51,205 bases of DNA from UBA2029 sp037447125 (GCA_037447125.1 JBBIHG010000014.1:1-51205), one strand, 5' to 3'; counted from the stretch's first letter, positions 8,027 to 16,999 are shown. Notes: generated from the letters alone by a model not told the origin. Translations and numbers: made by a program.

Positions 8027-8563
8027 ATGCGTAGACTAACTAGCTTATCGTTCAGACAGCGCCTGCTTGCCGGTGGGGCAATACTGGGTGGGGCGGCGCT
8101 CGTCGTCATCCTGCTGGTTGTGGTGATCGCCCAGACCAGCGCCGATGACGGGCAGCCGATCGCCTTCAATCACAAGCGACACGCCGAGAATGGCATCCAG
8201 TGCCAGTTCTGCCACGTGGGCGTGGCCAAAGGCCCGGTCGCCGGCATTCCCAGCGTCGAGAAGTGCATGGGATGCCACCAGCACATCGCCACCGATAGCC
8301 CGGAGATTCAAAAGCTGCAGGGCTACTGGGAGCGTCAGGAGCCTGTTCCCTGGAAGCGGGTCTATCACCAGCCCAGCTTCGTCTACTTCAATCACGCCTC
8401 GCACACCGCCGCCGCAGTGAGCTGTGGGGCGTGTCATGGGTCGGTGGAGGAGATGACCGTCGCTGAACGGGTGGTGAACATGAACATGGGCTTCTGCCTG
8501 GATTGCCACGCTCAGCAAGAGAACAAAGACGCGCTGTGGGACTGTGCCGTCTGCCACCGCTAG
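8027..8563 (+). CDS. actA: ACIII subunit ActA, pentaheme cytochrome c
   Basis: A 178-residue extracytoplasmic c-type cytochrome with one N-terminal membrane anchor (about 15-35) and five CxxCH haem sites: CQFCH 59-63, CMGCH 80-84, CGACH 133-137, CLDCH 157-161 and CAVCH 173-177. In ACIII, ActA relays electrons from the quinol-oxidising core towards the electron acceptor. The ATG at 8027 is chosen over 8009 because AAGGAGG ends 4 bases before it. It is followed after 9 bases by the molybdopterin-like subunit. Cytochromes of the Qrc complex are the nearest alternative, but the ActD homologue downstream favours ACIII. Confidence 0.87.
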   Translation: MRRLTSLSFRQRLLAGGAILGGAALVVILLVVVIAQTSADDGQPIAFNHKRHAENGIQCQFCHVGVAKGPVAGIPSVEKCMGCHQHIATDSPEIQKLQGYWERQEPVPWKRVYHQPSFVYFNHASHTAAAVSCGACHGSVEEMTVAERVVNMNMGFCLDCHAQQENKDALWDCAVCHR

Positions 8564-8572
8564 GAGAGACGT

Positions 8573-10765
8573 ATGACTCATTTCACTCGCCGTGAATTCT
8601 TGAAAGTCAGCGCGGCAGGCACCGCAACAGCTATTCTGGCAGGCTGCGCTCAAGAATCCGAACGCTGGGTGGCGCTGGAGCCGTATGTCCGCGCGCCCGA
8701 AGAACAGCTTGCCGGTATCCCGAACTGGTACGCCTCCACCTGCCGCATGTGCCCGGCGGGCTGTGGCATCATCGTGCGTGTGATGAACGGCCGTGCGGTC
8801 AAGATCGAGGGCAACCCAAAGCATCCCGTCAACCGGGGCAAACTATGCGCGCGCGGCCAGTCCGGGCTGCAACTTCTCTATAACCCCGACCGCGTGACCG
8901 GTGCCGTCCAGCAAGGGGAGCGGGGCAGCCGCAAGTTCGAGCCGGTCGCCTGGAACGAGGCGATCAACACGCTCTATGAGAAGCTGGACGCAGCGGGCGA
9001 TGCCGTCGCCATCTGGACTGGCTCGACGACTTCCGGCCACCTGTACGACCTGTTCGCCCGCTACGCCGGGGCGGTCGGCGCGCCGGCTCCCCTGCGCTAT
9101 GACCTGACCAGTGTCCTGAACGGCGTTGGCGCGCTGGCGGCGGCCAACAACGCGCTGTTTGGCCGGGCAGCGCTGCCCAGCTATGCCCTGGCCCAGGCCG
9201 ATGTCATCTTCTCCTTCGGCGCGGACTTCCTGGGGGCGTGGCTTTCGGCGACCGGCTTCGGCGTCGAGTTCGGTCAGTTTCGGAGCCAGCCGTTCGGCAA
9301 GCGCGGCCTGCTCGTCCAGTTCGAGCCGAAGATGTCCATCACCGGGGCCAAGGCCGACCGCTGGGTGCCCGTCCAGCCGGGAGCGGAGGCGCTGGTGGCC
9401 GGGGCGCTGCTGCGCATCATCGCCGATGAAGGCTTCGGCGGCCCGGCGAAGGCTGAGATGGCGGCGGCGCTGGCCGGTGAGGTAGACCTCGACGCGGCAG
9501 CAGCGGCCTGTGACCTGAAGCTGGCCGATCTGGTGGCCCTGGCCCGTGCCTTCGCCGAGGCGGAGCGTCCGGTCGCTATTCCGGGCGGGGCGCTGGCCGG
9601 GGCCAGCAACGGCGTGTCGGCGGTGTCGGCGGTGCAGGCGCTCAATGCGCTTGCCGGAGCGAGCGGGCTGGGCTTCACACCCCCTGTCCCGGCGGCGCTC
9701 GCTGCGCCCCCCTGGTCTTCCTACGCGGAGGTGCAGGCATTGGTCGAGCGCATGAGTGCGGGCCAGGTCGAGCTGCTGCTCGTGCACGGCGCAAACCCCG
9801 TCTACGACCTGCCGCCTGGCTCCGGCATCGCCGACGCGCTGGCGAAGGTGGAGACGATCATTTCGTTCAACCCGCTGGTGGACGAGACCTCCGCGGTGGC
9901 CGATTACATCCTGCCCGACCGGACGTACCTGGAAGGGTGGGGTTACGAGGTGGTGCAGCCCGCTTTCGGGGGCCTGCCAGTCGTCAGCAGCCAGCAGCCG
10001 GTTGTCGGGCCGTTCTACGACGTGCGCCCGACGGGAGACGTGCTACTGACAGCGGCGCGCGGCATTCCGGCGGCGGCTTCGGCGCTCCTCTGGACAGATG
10101 AAGTGGCCTTCATCAAGGAGCTGATCACAGCCCTGCCCAAAGGCGCGAGCGGCGGCGATGATGACGAGGTGCGCTGGGCGCGCTTCCAGCAGCATGGCGG
10201 CTGGTGGCCGGAGGCGGCGCCGGAGAGCGCCGCGCTGGAACTCACCGCTCAGAGACCAGTTGAAGCTGCTCCGGTGGCCTTCGAAGGTGAGGCAGCGCAG
10301 TACCCCTACTACCTGCACCTCTATCCCTCGGTGCTGCTGGGCGACGGGCGCGGGGCGAGCCTGCCCTGGCTGCAGGGCGCGCCCGACCCGCTGACGACCA
10401 TCGCCTGGCAGACGTGGGTGGAGATCAACCCGGCGACGGCCCAAGCGCTCGGTGTGGATCACGGCGACGTGGTGCACGTCGAGTCGCTGCACGGTGATAT
10501 AGAGGCTCCGGTCTACGTCTTCCCGGCCATCCGTCCCGACACGGTGGCCATCCCGTTGGGGCAAGGCCACAGCGACCTGGGCCGCTACGCCCGCGAGCGG
10601 GGCAGCCACGCGCTACGCCTGGTTGGCGCGGCGCTTGATGACGCAGGGCGTAACCTGGCCTGGTCGTCGCTGCGCGTGCGCATCACCAAGCTAGACAAGA
10701 AGCAGGCTCTGGCCAGGATCGAGAGCACGATTGACCCTGGCGAGGACATCCATGTTCCGTTCTAG
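8573..10765 (+). CDS. actB: ACIII subunit ActB, molybdopterin-oxidoreductase-like part
   Basis: A 730-residue protein exported by Tat: FTRREFLK twin-arginine motif, hydrophobic stretch, and ILAGC, which could be a lipobox. The body is of the molybdopterin oxidoreductase family, with an N-terminal CRMCPAGC...LCARGQ motif (Cys-x2-Cys-x3-Cys...Cys) able to bind a 4Fe-4S cluster, and a C-terminal cofactor-binding-like beta domain. In many ACIII complexes this part is fused to the Fe-S part and carries no molybdenum; here the Fe-S part is a separate gene at 10818. Whether molybdenum is bound is not readable from sequence. The AGGAG of its ribosome site overlaps the actA stop. Confidence 0.85.
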   Translation: MTHFTRREFLKVSAAGTATAILAGCAQESERWVALEPYVRAPEEQLAGIPNWYASTCRMCPAGCGIIVRVMNGRAVKIEGNPKHPVNRGKLCARGQSGLQLLYNPDRVTGAVQQGERGSRKFEPVAWNEAINTLYEKLDAAGDAVAIWTGSTTSGHLYDLFARYAGAVGAPAPLRYDLTSVLNGVGALAAANNALFGRAALPSYALAQADVIFSFGADFLGAWLSATGFGVEFGQFRSQPFGKRGLLVQFEPKMSITGAKADRWVPVQPGAEALVAGALLRIIADEGFGGPAKAEMAAALAGEVDLDAAAAACDLKLADLVALARAFAEAERPVAIPGGALAGASNGVSAVSAVQALNALAGASGLGFTPPVPAALAAPPWSSYAEVQALVERMSAGQVELLLVHGANPVYDLPPGSGIADALAKVETIISFNPLVDETSAVADYILPDRTYLEGWGYEVVQPAFGGLPVVSSQQPVVGPFYDVRPTGDVLLTAARGIPAAASALLWTDEVAFIKELITALPKGASGGDDDEVRWARFQQHGGWWPEAAPESAALELTAQRPVEAAPVAFEGEAAQYPYYLHLYPSVLLGDGRGASLPWLQGAPDPLTTIAWQTWVEINPATAQALGVDHGDVVHVESLHGDIEAPVYVFPAIRPDTVAIPLGQGHSDLGRYARERGSHALRLVGAALDDAGRNLAWSSLRVRITKLDKKQALARIESTIDPGEDIHVPF

Positions 10766-10817
10766 CACGCAGCCCGTGTTGAGAGCGAACCCTGTGAGCG
10801 TCAGAGGAGTGATGTGA

Positions 10818-11540
10818 ATGGCTGAAGAACGCAACAACGGACATAAATGGACAATGATCGTGGACGTGGACAAGTGCACGGGCTGCCAGGCGTGCGTGGT
10901 CGCCTGCCACGCGGAGAACAACGTCCCCATGCCCAACGAGGAGGAAGTGATCCGGGGCCGGGCCAACCATTGGATACGCATCGAGCGCTACTGGGAGGGC
11001 GAATACCCAAACGTGAAGGCGCGCTTCCTGCCGGTGTTCTGCCAGCAGTGCGGCAATGCCCCGTGCGAGCCGGTCTGCCCGGTCTACGCTTCGTACCACA
11101 GCACCGAAGAGAACATCAACATCCAGGTCTACAACCGCTGCGTCGGCACACGCTACTGCGGCAACAACTGCCCCTACCGGGTGCGCATTTTCAACTTCTG
11201 GGCGCCACACTTCGACGCGCCATTGGAGCAGCAGCTCAACCCCGATGTGACCGTGCGCAGCCCCGGCGTCATGGAAAAATGCACCTTCTGCATCCAGCGC
11301 ATCCGCCGCGGGCGCGAGCAGGCCAACATCGAGGGCCGTCCGCTCGAGGATGGCGAGATCGTCCCGGCGTGCGCGCAGGCGTGCCCAGCCGACGCGCTTG
11401 TCTTTGGCGACAAGTGGGACGAAAAGAGCCGTGTCGCGCGGATGGTGCCCAGCGAGCGCCAGTTCAAGCTGCTGGAGAGCCTGGGCACGGAACCGGCTGT
11501 CTACTATCTGAAAGGCGGTGAGACGCATGTTGGAGAGTAG
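10818..11540 (+). CDS. ACIII iron-sulfur subunit (ActB C-terminal domain equivalent)
   Basis: A 240-residue ferredoxin-type protein with four cysteine groups: CTGCQACVVAC, CQQCGNAPCEPVC, CVGTRYCGNNC and CTFC...CAQAC. This pattern is seen in PsrB/NrfC/HmeA-type four-cluster subunits and ActB2. It has no signal peptide, so it is probably exported by hitch-hiking with the Tat-dependent partner upstream. It should pass electrons between the quinol site in ActC and the haems. AGAGGAG precedes the ATG. It overlaps actC by 14 bases. Confidence 0.88.
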   Translation: MAEERNNGHKWTMIVDVDKCTGCQACVVACHAENNVPMPNEEEVIRGRANHWIRIERYWEGEYPNVKARFLPVFCQQCGNAPCEPVCPVYASYHSTEENINIQVYNRCVGTRYCGNNCPYRVRIFNFWAPHFDAPLEQQLNPDVTVRSPGVMEKCTFCIQRIRRGREQANIEGRPLEDGEIVPACAQACPADALVFGDKWDEKSRVARMVPSERQFKLLESLGTEPAVYYLKGGETHVGE

Positions 11541-12984
11541 AGCCACCGCGGGTCCCTACTGGGAAAAGCCGGTGCCCGACGATGAGCGTCTGGCCCGGCA
11601 GGTCGAGCATGAGCGCGAGCAGCATCTCCTGCTCGACGCGCGTCCGCCCACCGAGCTAAACCAGCTCACGCTGGCGACGATGCGCCAGACCGGGCCGCGC
11701 TTCTGGATCGTGCTGGCCGGGCTGGGCGCGATGACGCTGGCTTTCCTCACCGCCTGGACCATCCAGATCTTTAGCGGCTTGGGCATCACCGGCCTGAACC
11801 GCTCGGTGATGTGGGGGCCATACATCGCTAACCTGATCTACTTCATTGGCATCGGCCACGCCGGGACGTTCATCTCGGCGGCGCTGCGTCTGATGCGCAT
11901 GGACTTCCGCCGGCCCATCGCCCGCGCCGCCGAGACGATCACACTGTTCGGCCTGGCCTGCGCGGCGTTGTTCCCGATCATCCATGTCGGGCGCATCTGG
12001 AAGCTGTTCTACATGATGCCCATCCCCAACCAGCGCGAGCTGTGGCCCAACTTTCGCTCGGCCCTCTTCTGGGACATGATGGCCATCACCACCTACCTGA
12101 TCGGCAGTACGCTGTTCATGTTCGTCGCGCTCATCCCCGACTTCGCCATGGCCCGCGATCATACGACCGGCTGGCGGCGCAAGGTGTATGGCGCGCTGTC
12201 GCTGGGCTGGCGCGGCGCTGATGGCGAATGGCACCGCCTGGAGGTGGTCAGCAACATCCTCAGCTTCTTGATCATCCCGGTCATGTTCTCGGTGCACACC
12301 GGCGTGTCCTGGAACCTGTCAATGGCCATCCAACCCGGCTGGCACAGCGCGATCTTTGGCCCGTTCTTCGTCGTCGGCGCGCTGTATTCAGGCGTCGCGG
12401 CGGTGATCATCGTCATGATCATCATCCGCAAGACGCTGCGCTTCGGCTACTTCATGCGCGAAGAGCACTTCAATGCGATGGGCATCTTCCTGCTGATCCT
12501 CACCCTGACCTGGATCTACTTCTACTTCGCCGAGTGGATCACCAACTGGTACGGCAACCTGCCTATGGAGAAGGCGATTCAGGCCATGCTCACCGGCCCG
12601 CTGGCTCCGCTGTTCTACCTGATGCTGTTCTGCAACATCGTGGTGCCGCTGGGCACGCTGTGGTCGCGCCGCGTGCGAACGTCGCTGCCGGCGATGCTGG
12701 TCATCGGCATCCTGATCCAGATCGGCATGTACGTCGAGCGCGTGCTGATCGTGGCCGGCTCGCTGTCGCGCAATGAGCTGCCTTTCAACTGGGTCAACTA
12801 TACGCCGCACTGGCCGGAAGTGACGGTCACGCTGGGCACGCTGGCCTTCCTGGGCTTGCTGTACATCGTCTTCACCCGCTTCGTGCCGATCATCCCGGTG
12901 TGGGAAGTCTACGAGGGCCAGGCGCTGCAGGAAACTCGCCGCGTTGGTCGGGCCGTGGTGTCCACGCGGACGGAAGTCCACTAG
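11527..12984 (+). CDS. actC: ACIII subunit ActC, NrfD/PsrC-type quinol-binding membrane protein
   Basis: About 485 residues with a hydrophilic first 60 residues and about ten membrane helices, typical of the NrfD-like ActC that binds menaquinol. Recognisable stretches include FIGIGHAGTFISAALRL, GRIWKLFYMMPIP, VHTGVSWNLSMAIQPGWHS and FAEWITNWYGN. The ATG at 11527 lies inside the end of the Fe-S gene, giving a 14-base overlap and likely translational coupling; a GTG at 11518 is an alternative. The second NrfD-like protein of some ACIII complexes (ActF) is not seen in this operon. Confidence 0.9.
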   Translation: MLESRATAGPYWEKPVPDDERLARQVEHEREQHLLLDARPPTELNQLTLATMRQTGPRFWIVLAGLGAMTLAFLTAWTIQIFSGLGITGLNRSVMWGPYIANLIYFIGIGHAGTFISAALRLMRMDFRRPIARAAETITLFGLACAALFPIIHVGRIWKLFYMMPIPNQRELWPNFRSALFWDMMAITTYLIGSTLFMFVALIPDFAMARDHTTGWRRKVYGALSLGWRGADGEWHRLEVVSNILSFLIIPVMFSVHTGVSWNLSMAIQPGWHSAIFGPFFVVGALYSGVAAVIIVMIIIRKTLRFGYFMREEHFNAMGIFLLILTLTWIYFYFAEWITNWYGNLPMEKAIQAMLTGPLAPLFYLMLFCNIVVPLGTLWSRRVRTSLPAMLVIGILIQIGMYVERVLIVAGSLSRNELPFNWVNYTPHWPEVTVTLGTLAFLGLLYIVFTRFVPIIPVWEVYEGQALQETRRVGRAVVSTRTEVH

Positions 12985-12993
12985 GAGGGGAGC

Positions 12994-14025
12994 ATGGCCG
13001 ACTTCTTGCTGCTAGGCTTGTTTGACAATGTAGAGACGACCGCCGATGTCATTGACGAGGTGCGCGCGCTCGGCGTTCAGGACGAGCAGATGACGGTGAT
13101 GTCGAACGTACCGTACTCCGGCAGGTTCTTCGCGCGCAAGCCGGTACGTCTCTGGTTCCTGCCGTTTGTGCTGGGCGGTGCGGCGCTGGGCGCGCTGGTA
13201 GCGTTCTTTCTGACATATGTCACGCCCCATATCTACCCCATCGAAGTGGGCGGGCAAGGGCTGCGCCCCGTCCCGCCGACGGCGATCATCTACTTCGAGA
13301 TGATCGCGCTGTTCTCAATGCTGGGGGCGTTCGCCAGTTTCCTGTTGCAGAACCGCTTCCCGATCCTGACGCGGCGTATGTACGACGAGCGCATCACCGA
13401 CGGCTATATCGGCCTGGAAGTGCGCGCGCCGCTGGCGGTAGCCGAACAGGTTGTGAAAGTCCTCGAGGCGCACCATGCCCGTGTCATCAAGCGCGAGGAC
13501 GCGGCTGCTTTCAAGCCGCAGGGCATCCGCCATTTGCTGTTCTGGGGCGCAGTTGGCACAGGAGGGCTGGCCGCTCTGCTCATCCCGCTGCTGCTCAGCT
13601 ACGACATCGTGCAGATTCCCTGGATCAACAAGATGGACAACACGGTGGTAGTCGGCGCACAGCAAAGCCCACGGCTGGCTGCTCCGGCAGAGTCCGTGCC
13701 CGTTCAGGGACCAGTGTTCATCGCTGGCGAGCCGGCCACCGCGCCGCTGCCCGCGACAGATGTCTCGCTGCAGCGCGGCCAGATGCTCTATGGCACAAAC
13801 TGCGCCATGTGTCACGGGATGCAGGGCGACAAGGTGGGCGCGGAAGTGGGCAAGTACTTCCCGGAGGTTCCCCAGTCGCTCGCGGCGCGGGCTGAGATGC
13901 TGACGGATCAAGACCTGTTCCGGGTGATCCGGCTGGGCAAGAACCGCATGCCTGGCCTGGCGGAGAACCTGACTCCTGCTGAGACCTGGGATGTCGTCAA
14001 CTACGTGCGCAGTTTGAGCGATTGA
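12994..14025 (+). CDS. actD: ActD (DUF3341) fused to a monohaem cytochrome c domain
   Basis: A 343-residue protein. Residues 1-170 match ActD/DUF3341: MADFLLLGLFDNVETTADVIDEV, then two membrane segments (FLPFVLGGAALGALVAFFL and FEMIALFSMLGAFASFLL). A further membrane segment (HLLFWGAVGTGGLAALLIPLLL) leads to a Pro/Ala linker and a C-terminal cytochrome c domain with CAMCHGMQGD and a Met ligand probably in NRMPGL. In other ACIII systems ActD and the monohaem cytochrome ActE are usually separate, so this is a natural fusion. AGGAGGGG precedes the ATG. Confidence 0.87.
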   Translation: MADFLLLGLFDNVETTADVIDEVRALGVQDEQMTVMSNVPYSGRFFARKPVRLWFLPFVLGGAALGALVAFFLTYVTPHIYPIEVGGQGLRPVPPTAIIYFEMIALFSMLGAFASFLLQNRFPILTRRMYDERITDGYIGLEVRAPLAVAEQVVKVLEAHHARVIKREDAAAFKPQGIRHLLFWGAVGTGGLAALLIPLLLSYDIVQIPWINKMDNTVVVGAQQSPRLAAPAESVPVQGPVFIAGEPATAPLPATDVSLQRGQMLYGTNCAMCHGMQGDKVGAEVGKYFPEVPQSLAARAEMLTDQDLFRVIRLGKNRMPGLAENLTPAETWDVVNYVRSLSD

Positions 14026-14081
14026 GCGCCTACGCGCGGGGTGAGGGGGCCGAGAACTGGCATATGAAACGGAGGTCGGTT

Positions 14082-14888
14082 GTGTTCAAACGAACCTGGA
14101 TGGCATCTGTGCTGCTGCTGGCGGCGGCGGTGGTGTTAGGCGCATGTAGTGGGGGCCGGCTGGCGACTGACCTGACGCCTATCCCCACGCTACCGAAGGG
14201 CGAAGAGCCGGCGCTCGTGGATGCGCTGCGGGCCACGCCTGCCCCGCCAGTTGAGACAGCGACTCCTGAGACCGGGGGCGAGGGCGCCGGCTCGGCGGAG
14301 CTTGTGGCGCTGGGCGAAGAGCTGTTCGTGCAGTGCGAAGCCTGTCACGGCGCAGTGGATAGCGCAGGCCCGGCCTTCCCCGGCATGGGCGAGCGAGCGG
14401 CGACGCGCGTGGAGGGCATGTCGGCGGAAGACTACCTGCACGAGGCGATCGTCGAGCCGAGCGCCCACGTGGTCGAGGGCTTCAGTGACATCATGCCCAA
14501 GAACTATGGTGAGCAGTTTAGCGAAGAGGAACTGCAGGCGCTGATCGCCTACATCCTGGCTGGAGCCGCTGCTGAGACTCCGCCTGCCGAGGAAGCTGCC
14601 GCAGCGCCCGCTGCCGGCGACCCGGTCAGCGGCCAGGTTGTGTTCGACCAGGCGTGCAGCGGTTGCCACGGCGCAGTGGATGGCGCAGGTCCGGCCTTGC
14701 CCGGCATGGGTGAGCGGGCAGCGACGCGCGTGGAGGGTATGTCGGCGGAGGACTACCTGCACGAGGCAATTGTTGAGCCAGGCGTGCATCTCGTCAACGG
14801 CTTCGCTGACATCATGCCCAAGACCTACGGGGAGCAGTATGACGAGGCTCAGCTTGCCGACATGATCGCCTACATCTTGACCCAATGA
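14082..14888 (+). CDS. Diheme cytochrome c lipoprotein with internally duplicated domain
   Basis: A 268-residue lipoprotein: signal peptide with LGAC lipobox, a Pro/Thr-rich linker, then two cytochrome c domains with CEACH (85-89) and CSGCH (192-196). The two domains are nearly identical over about 60 residues, including PGMGERAATRVEGMSAEDY and the Met-ligand motif DIMPK, so they arose by recent tandem duplication. The GTG at 14082 is chosen because GGAGG lies 6 bases upstream; ATG at 14064 lacks such a site. As the last gene of the ACIII operon it is a likely electron carrier to a terminal oxidase, which is not in the window. Confidence 0.86.
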   Translation: MFKRTWMASVLLLAAAVVLGACSGGRLATDLTPIPTLPKGEEPALVDALRATPAPPVETATPETGGEGAGSAELVALGEELFVQCEACHGAVDSAGPAFPGMGERAATRVEGMSAEDYLHEAIVEPSAHVVEGFSDIMPKNYGEQFSEEELQALIAYILAGAAAETPPAEEAAAAPAAGDPVSGQVVFDQACSGCHGAVDGAGPALPGMGERAATRVEGMSAEDYLHEAIVEPGVHLVNGFADIMPKTYGEQYDEAQLADMIAYILTQ

Positions 14889-14898
14889 TCGGCGCGTC

Positions 14899-14966
14899 GG
14901 GCCGTGAGCGGCCCGGCAGATTGTGAGACCGAGGCAGCGCCGCGTGCCCCCAGCGCGCGGCGCTGC
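14899..14966 (+). terminator. Two hairpins after the ACIII operon
   Basis: GGGCCG-TGAG-CGGCCC (14899-14914) is followed by a perfect 11-bp stem GCAGCGCCGCG/CGCGGCGCTGC (14934-14944/14956-14966). There is no U-run, so termination may be weak or the hairpins may protect the 3' end. Confidence 0.45.
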
Positions 14967-14989
14967 TGGTTCGTGGTGCTTGTGGCCTA

Positions 14990-15019
14990 TTGGTTTGGCG
15001 CTGACCCTCGTGGTAGGAT
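14990..15019 (+). promoter_or_regulatory. Predicted promoter of the SH3b protein gene
   Basis: TTGGTT (14990-14995), an 18-bp spacer and TAGGAT (15014-15019), 33 bp before the ATG at 15053. Confidence 0.4.
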
Positions 15020-15052
15020 AGGCACATCAAAGCGTGCACTGAGAGGGGTGGG

Positions 15053-16942
15053 ATGAGGCGCATCGTCCGCTGCCGTTGCGCGGCGCTGCTGGCGGTGATT
15101 GTCCTGGGGCTGGCCATCGCCGGCAGCGACCTGCCGCGCGTCATCTGGGCGCAAGGCGAGCCTTCGCTGACACCCAACGTCAACTGGGTGCACATGCCCT
15201 TGGGTATTAACGTGCGCGCCGGGCCGGGCCTGCGCTACAACGTTGTCGGGGCGCTGCCGGTGGGGGCATGGGTGCAGCCGCTGGCGCGCAACTACGACGG
15301 CGACTGGGTTCTGATCAGCTATCTCTATACGCAGGGCTGGGTGCGCATAGACGGGGTGAGCTGGCGGCTGAACACGGCGGCGCTGCCGGTGATCACCGTC
15401 CTGTCGCCCACGCCGATCCCCCCTCCGCTCTACAACACGCCTGGCGGCCCCACCTACACGCCCAATGCCAACTGGGTGGATGTCGGGGTGGACGGCGGGT
15501 TTGTGCGCGCCGGGCCGGGTCGGGGCTACACGACGATCGGCACAGTCTTCACCGGCGATGTGGTGGACCCGGTGGCGCGCGATACCGCTGGGCTTTGGGT
15601 CTTGATCCGCTTCGACGACGGCTACGGCTGGGTGCGCCGCGACCTGGTGGCCTGGGTAGCTACTGTCGAGTCCCTGCCGGTGGTGGACGTGCCGCAGTTG
15701 ACGCCATCGTTCACGCCGGTGCCGCTCGTGCCAACGGCTACGCGCACGCCCAGCCCGACGATCACGCCCAGTCCCACCGCATCGGCGACAGCGACGAAGA
15801 CGCTCACGCCCTCCTCCACACCGACCGATACCCTCACCCCGACGGCAACTCTGACCTTCACTCCAACTCCGTCGCTCACAGCGACGCCGCCGCCCAGCGC
15901 AACGCCCACGCTCACGCCGTCAGACACGGCCACACTGACGCCAACATCGTCAGCAACACCCACGGCGACGCCTTCGGCCACGCACACTGCGACTCCTACC
16001 GCGTCTCCGAGTGAGACGCCTTCACCGACCGTCACGGTGAGTCCCACGGCGACCAGCACCGATCTGCCGACGGCAACTGTGACCGCTACAGAGACAGCAA
16101 CTCCAACACCCACGGAGACGGTGGCGGTTGCGGCCCTGGCTGAGCCGACTGAGACATCTTCGCCGACCCCGTCGCCTTCCGAAACGCCCGCAGTTCCGCC
16201 GACAGAGATTCCTACGTCTGCGCCAACAGCCGTGCCGACCGAAACGCCTACCTCCACGCCCTCACCCACACCGACCGAGACGTTGCCGGCCCTGCCCGCC
16301 GCGCTGCCGCCTAGCAGCACACCGTCGGCGACGGCAACGATGACGCTGGAACCATCGCCCACAGCCACGCAGACTCCCACCGAGACACCCACAGCACCTC
16401 CCACCCCTGCCGCAACGGCGACAGCGTCCCCTCCGCCCAGCGCGACCCCGACGGCCCTGGCGGTCGCCGAAGCAGCGGACAGTCCGGGTGGCGCTCCTGC
16501 CGCCCCGGTCATAGTGGTGACGCCGGATGATGGCGACTCCGGCCTGCCGGCGCCCTACCTGCTGCTGGGGGGTGCGGTCGCCTTGCTGGTGCTGATCTAC
16601 GCCGGCGTGTACGTGGCCCAGGCAGCGAACCTAGCTCGCTACCAGGAGGGCTTCCTACTGACAGTCTGCCCGATCTGTGCGCGCGGGGAGCTTTCCATTG
16701 AAGAGCGCCGCTACCGGATGCTCGGCATCCCGCGCGTGCGCCGCGTGGTGCGCTGCGATGAATGCCGCTCGGTACTCCGCCAGGTAGGCCCTGGCCGCTG
16801 GCGTTACGCCGTTGACGCAGTGGCGAACCCTCACGCCTACGATGCGCTCAACAACCGCGTGGTCAACGAGCGCGACCTGTGGGTGCTCGCCCCCGAACAC
16901 GGCGGGGCGCCCCCCGAATACTACGAGGGCGACGAGCCGTAG
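15053..16942 (+). CDS. SH3b-domain surface protein with Thr/Pro stalk, membrane helix and zinc ribbon
   Basis: A 629-residue protein of unusual layout: a signal peptide; two bacterial SH3 domains (about 40-115 and 140-205, each with a VRAGPG motif); about 260 residues of Thr/Pro/Ser-rich low-complexity stalk (about 220-480); a membrane helix near 502-522; and a cytoplasmic tail with paired cysteines CPIC (539-542) and CDEC (568-571) that looks like a zinc ribbon. The SH3b domains would sit outside and may bind cell-wall glycan or peptide. The function is unknown. GAGAGGGG lies just upstream of the ATG. Confidence 0.82.
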   Translation: MRRIVRCRCAALLAVIVLGLAIAGSDLPRVIWAQGEPSLTPNVNWVHMPLGINVRAGPGLRYNVVGALPVGAWVQPLARNYDGDWVLISYLYTQGWVRIDGVSWRLNTAALPVITVLSPTPIPPPLYNTPGGPTYTPNANWVDVGVDGGFVRAGPGRGYTTIGTVFTGDVVDPVARDTAGLWVLIRFDDGYGWVRRDLVAWVATVESLPVVDVPQLTPSFTPVPLVPTATRTPSPTITPSPTASATATKTLTPSSTPTDTLTPTATLTFTPTPSLTATPPPSATPTLTPSDTATLTPTSSATPTATPSATHTATPTASPSETPSPTVTVSPTATSTDLPTATVTATETATPTPTETVAVAALAEPTETSSPTPSPSETPAVPPTEIPTSAPTAVPTETPTSTPSPTPTETLPALPAALPPSSTPSATATMTLEPSPTATQTPTETPTAPPTPAATATASPPPSATPTALAVAEAADSPGGAPAAPVIVVTPDDGDSGLPAPYLLLGGAVALLVLIYAGVYVAQAANLARYQEGFLLTVCPICARGELSIEERRYRMLGIPRVRRVVRCDECRSVLRQVGPGRWRYAVDAVANPHAYDALNNRVVNERDLWVLAPEHGGAPPEYYEGDEP

Positions 16943-16999
16943 GCGGTGGTGCCTGCCTGAACCAGCGCCTGGCATGGGTGCTGCTCTGCTGCGCCCTTG

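Noticed and set aside
8573..14888. Reading the operon as a Qrc or polysulfide reductase complex
   Set aside because: The ActD/DUF3341 gene and the pentaheme ActA-type protein favour ACIII, although the split subunits resemble Psr/Qrc.
15700..16470. Possible DNA tandem repeat or CRISPR-like array in the Thr/Pro region
   Set aside because: The repetition is of short Thr/Pro codon units without constant repeat length or spacers; it encodes a protein stalk.
15622..16512. Val/Gly-rich minus-strand open frame of 296 codons
   Set aside because: It is the reverse complement of the Thr/Pro-rich stalk; repetitive antisense frames of this kind are expected.
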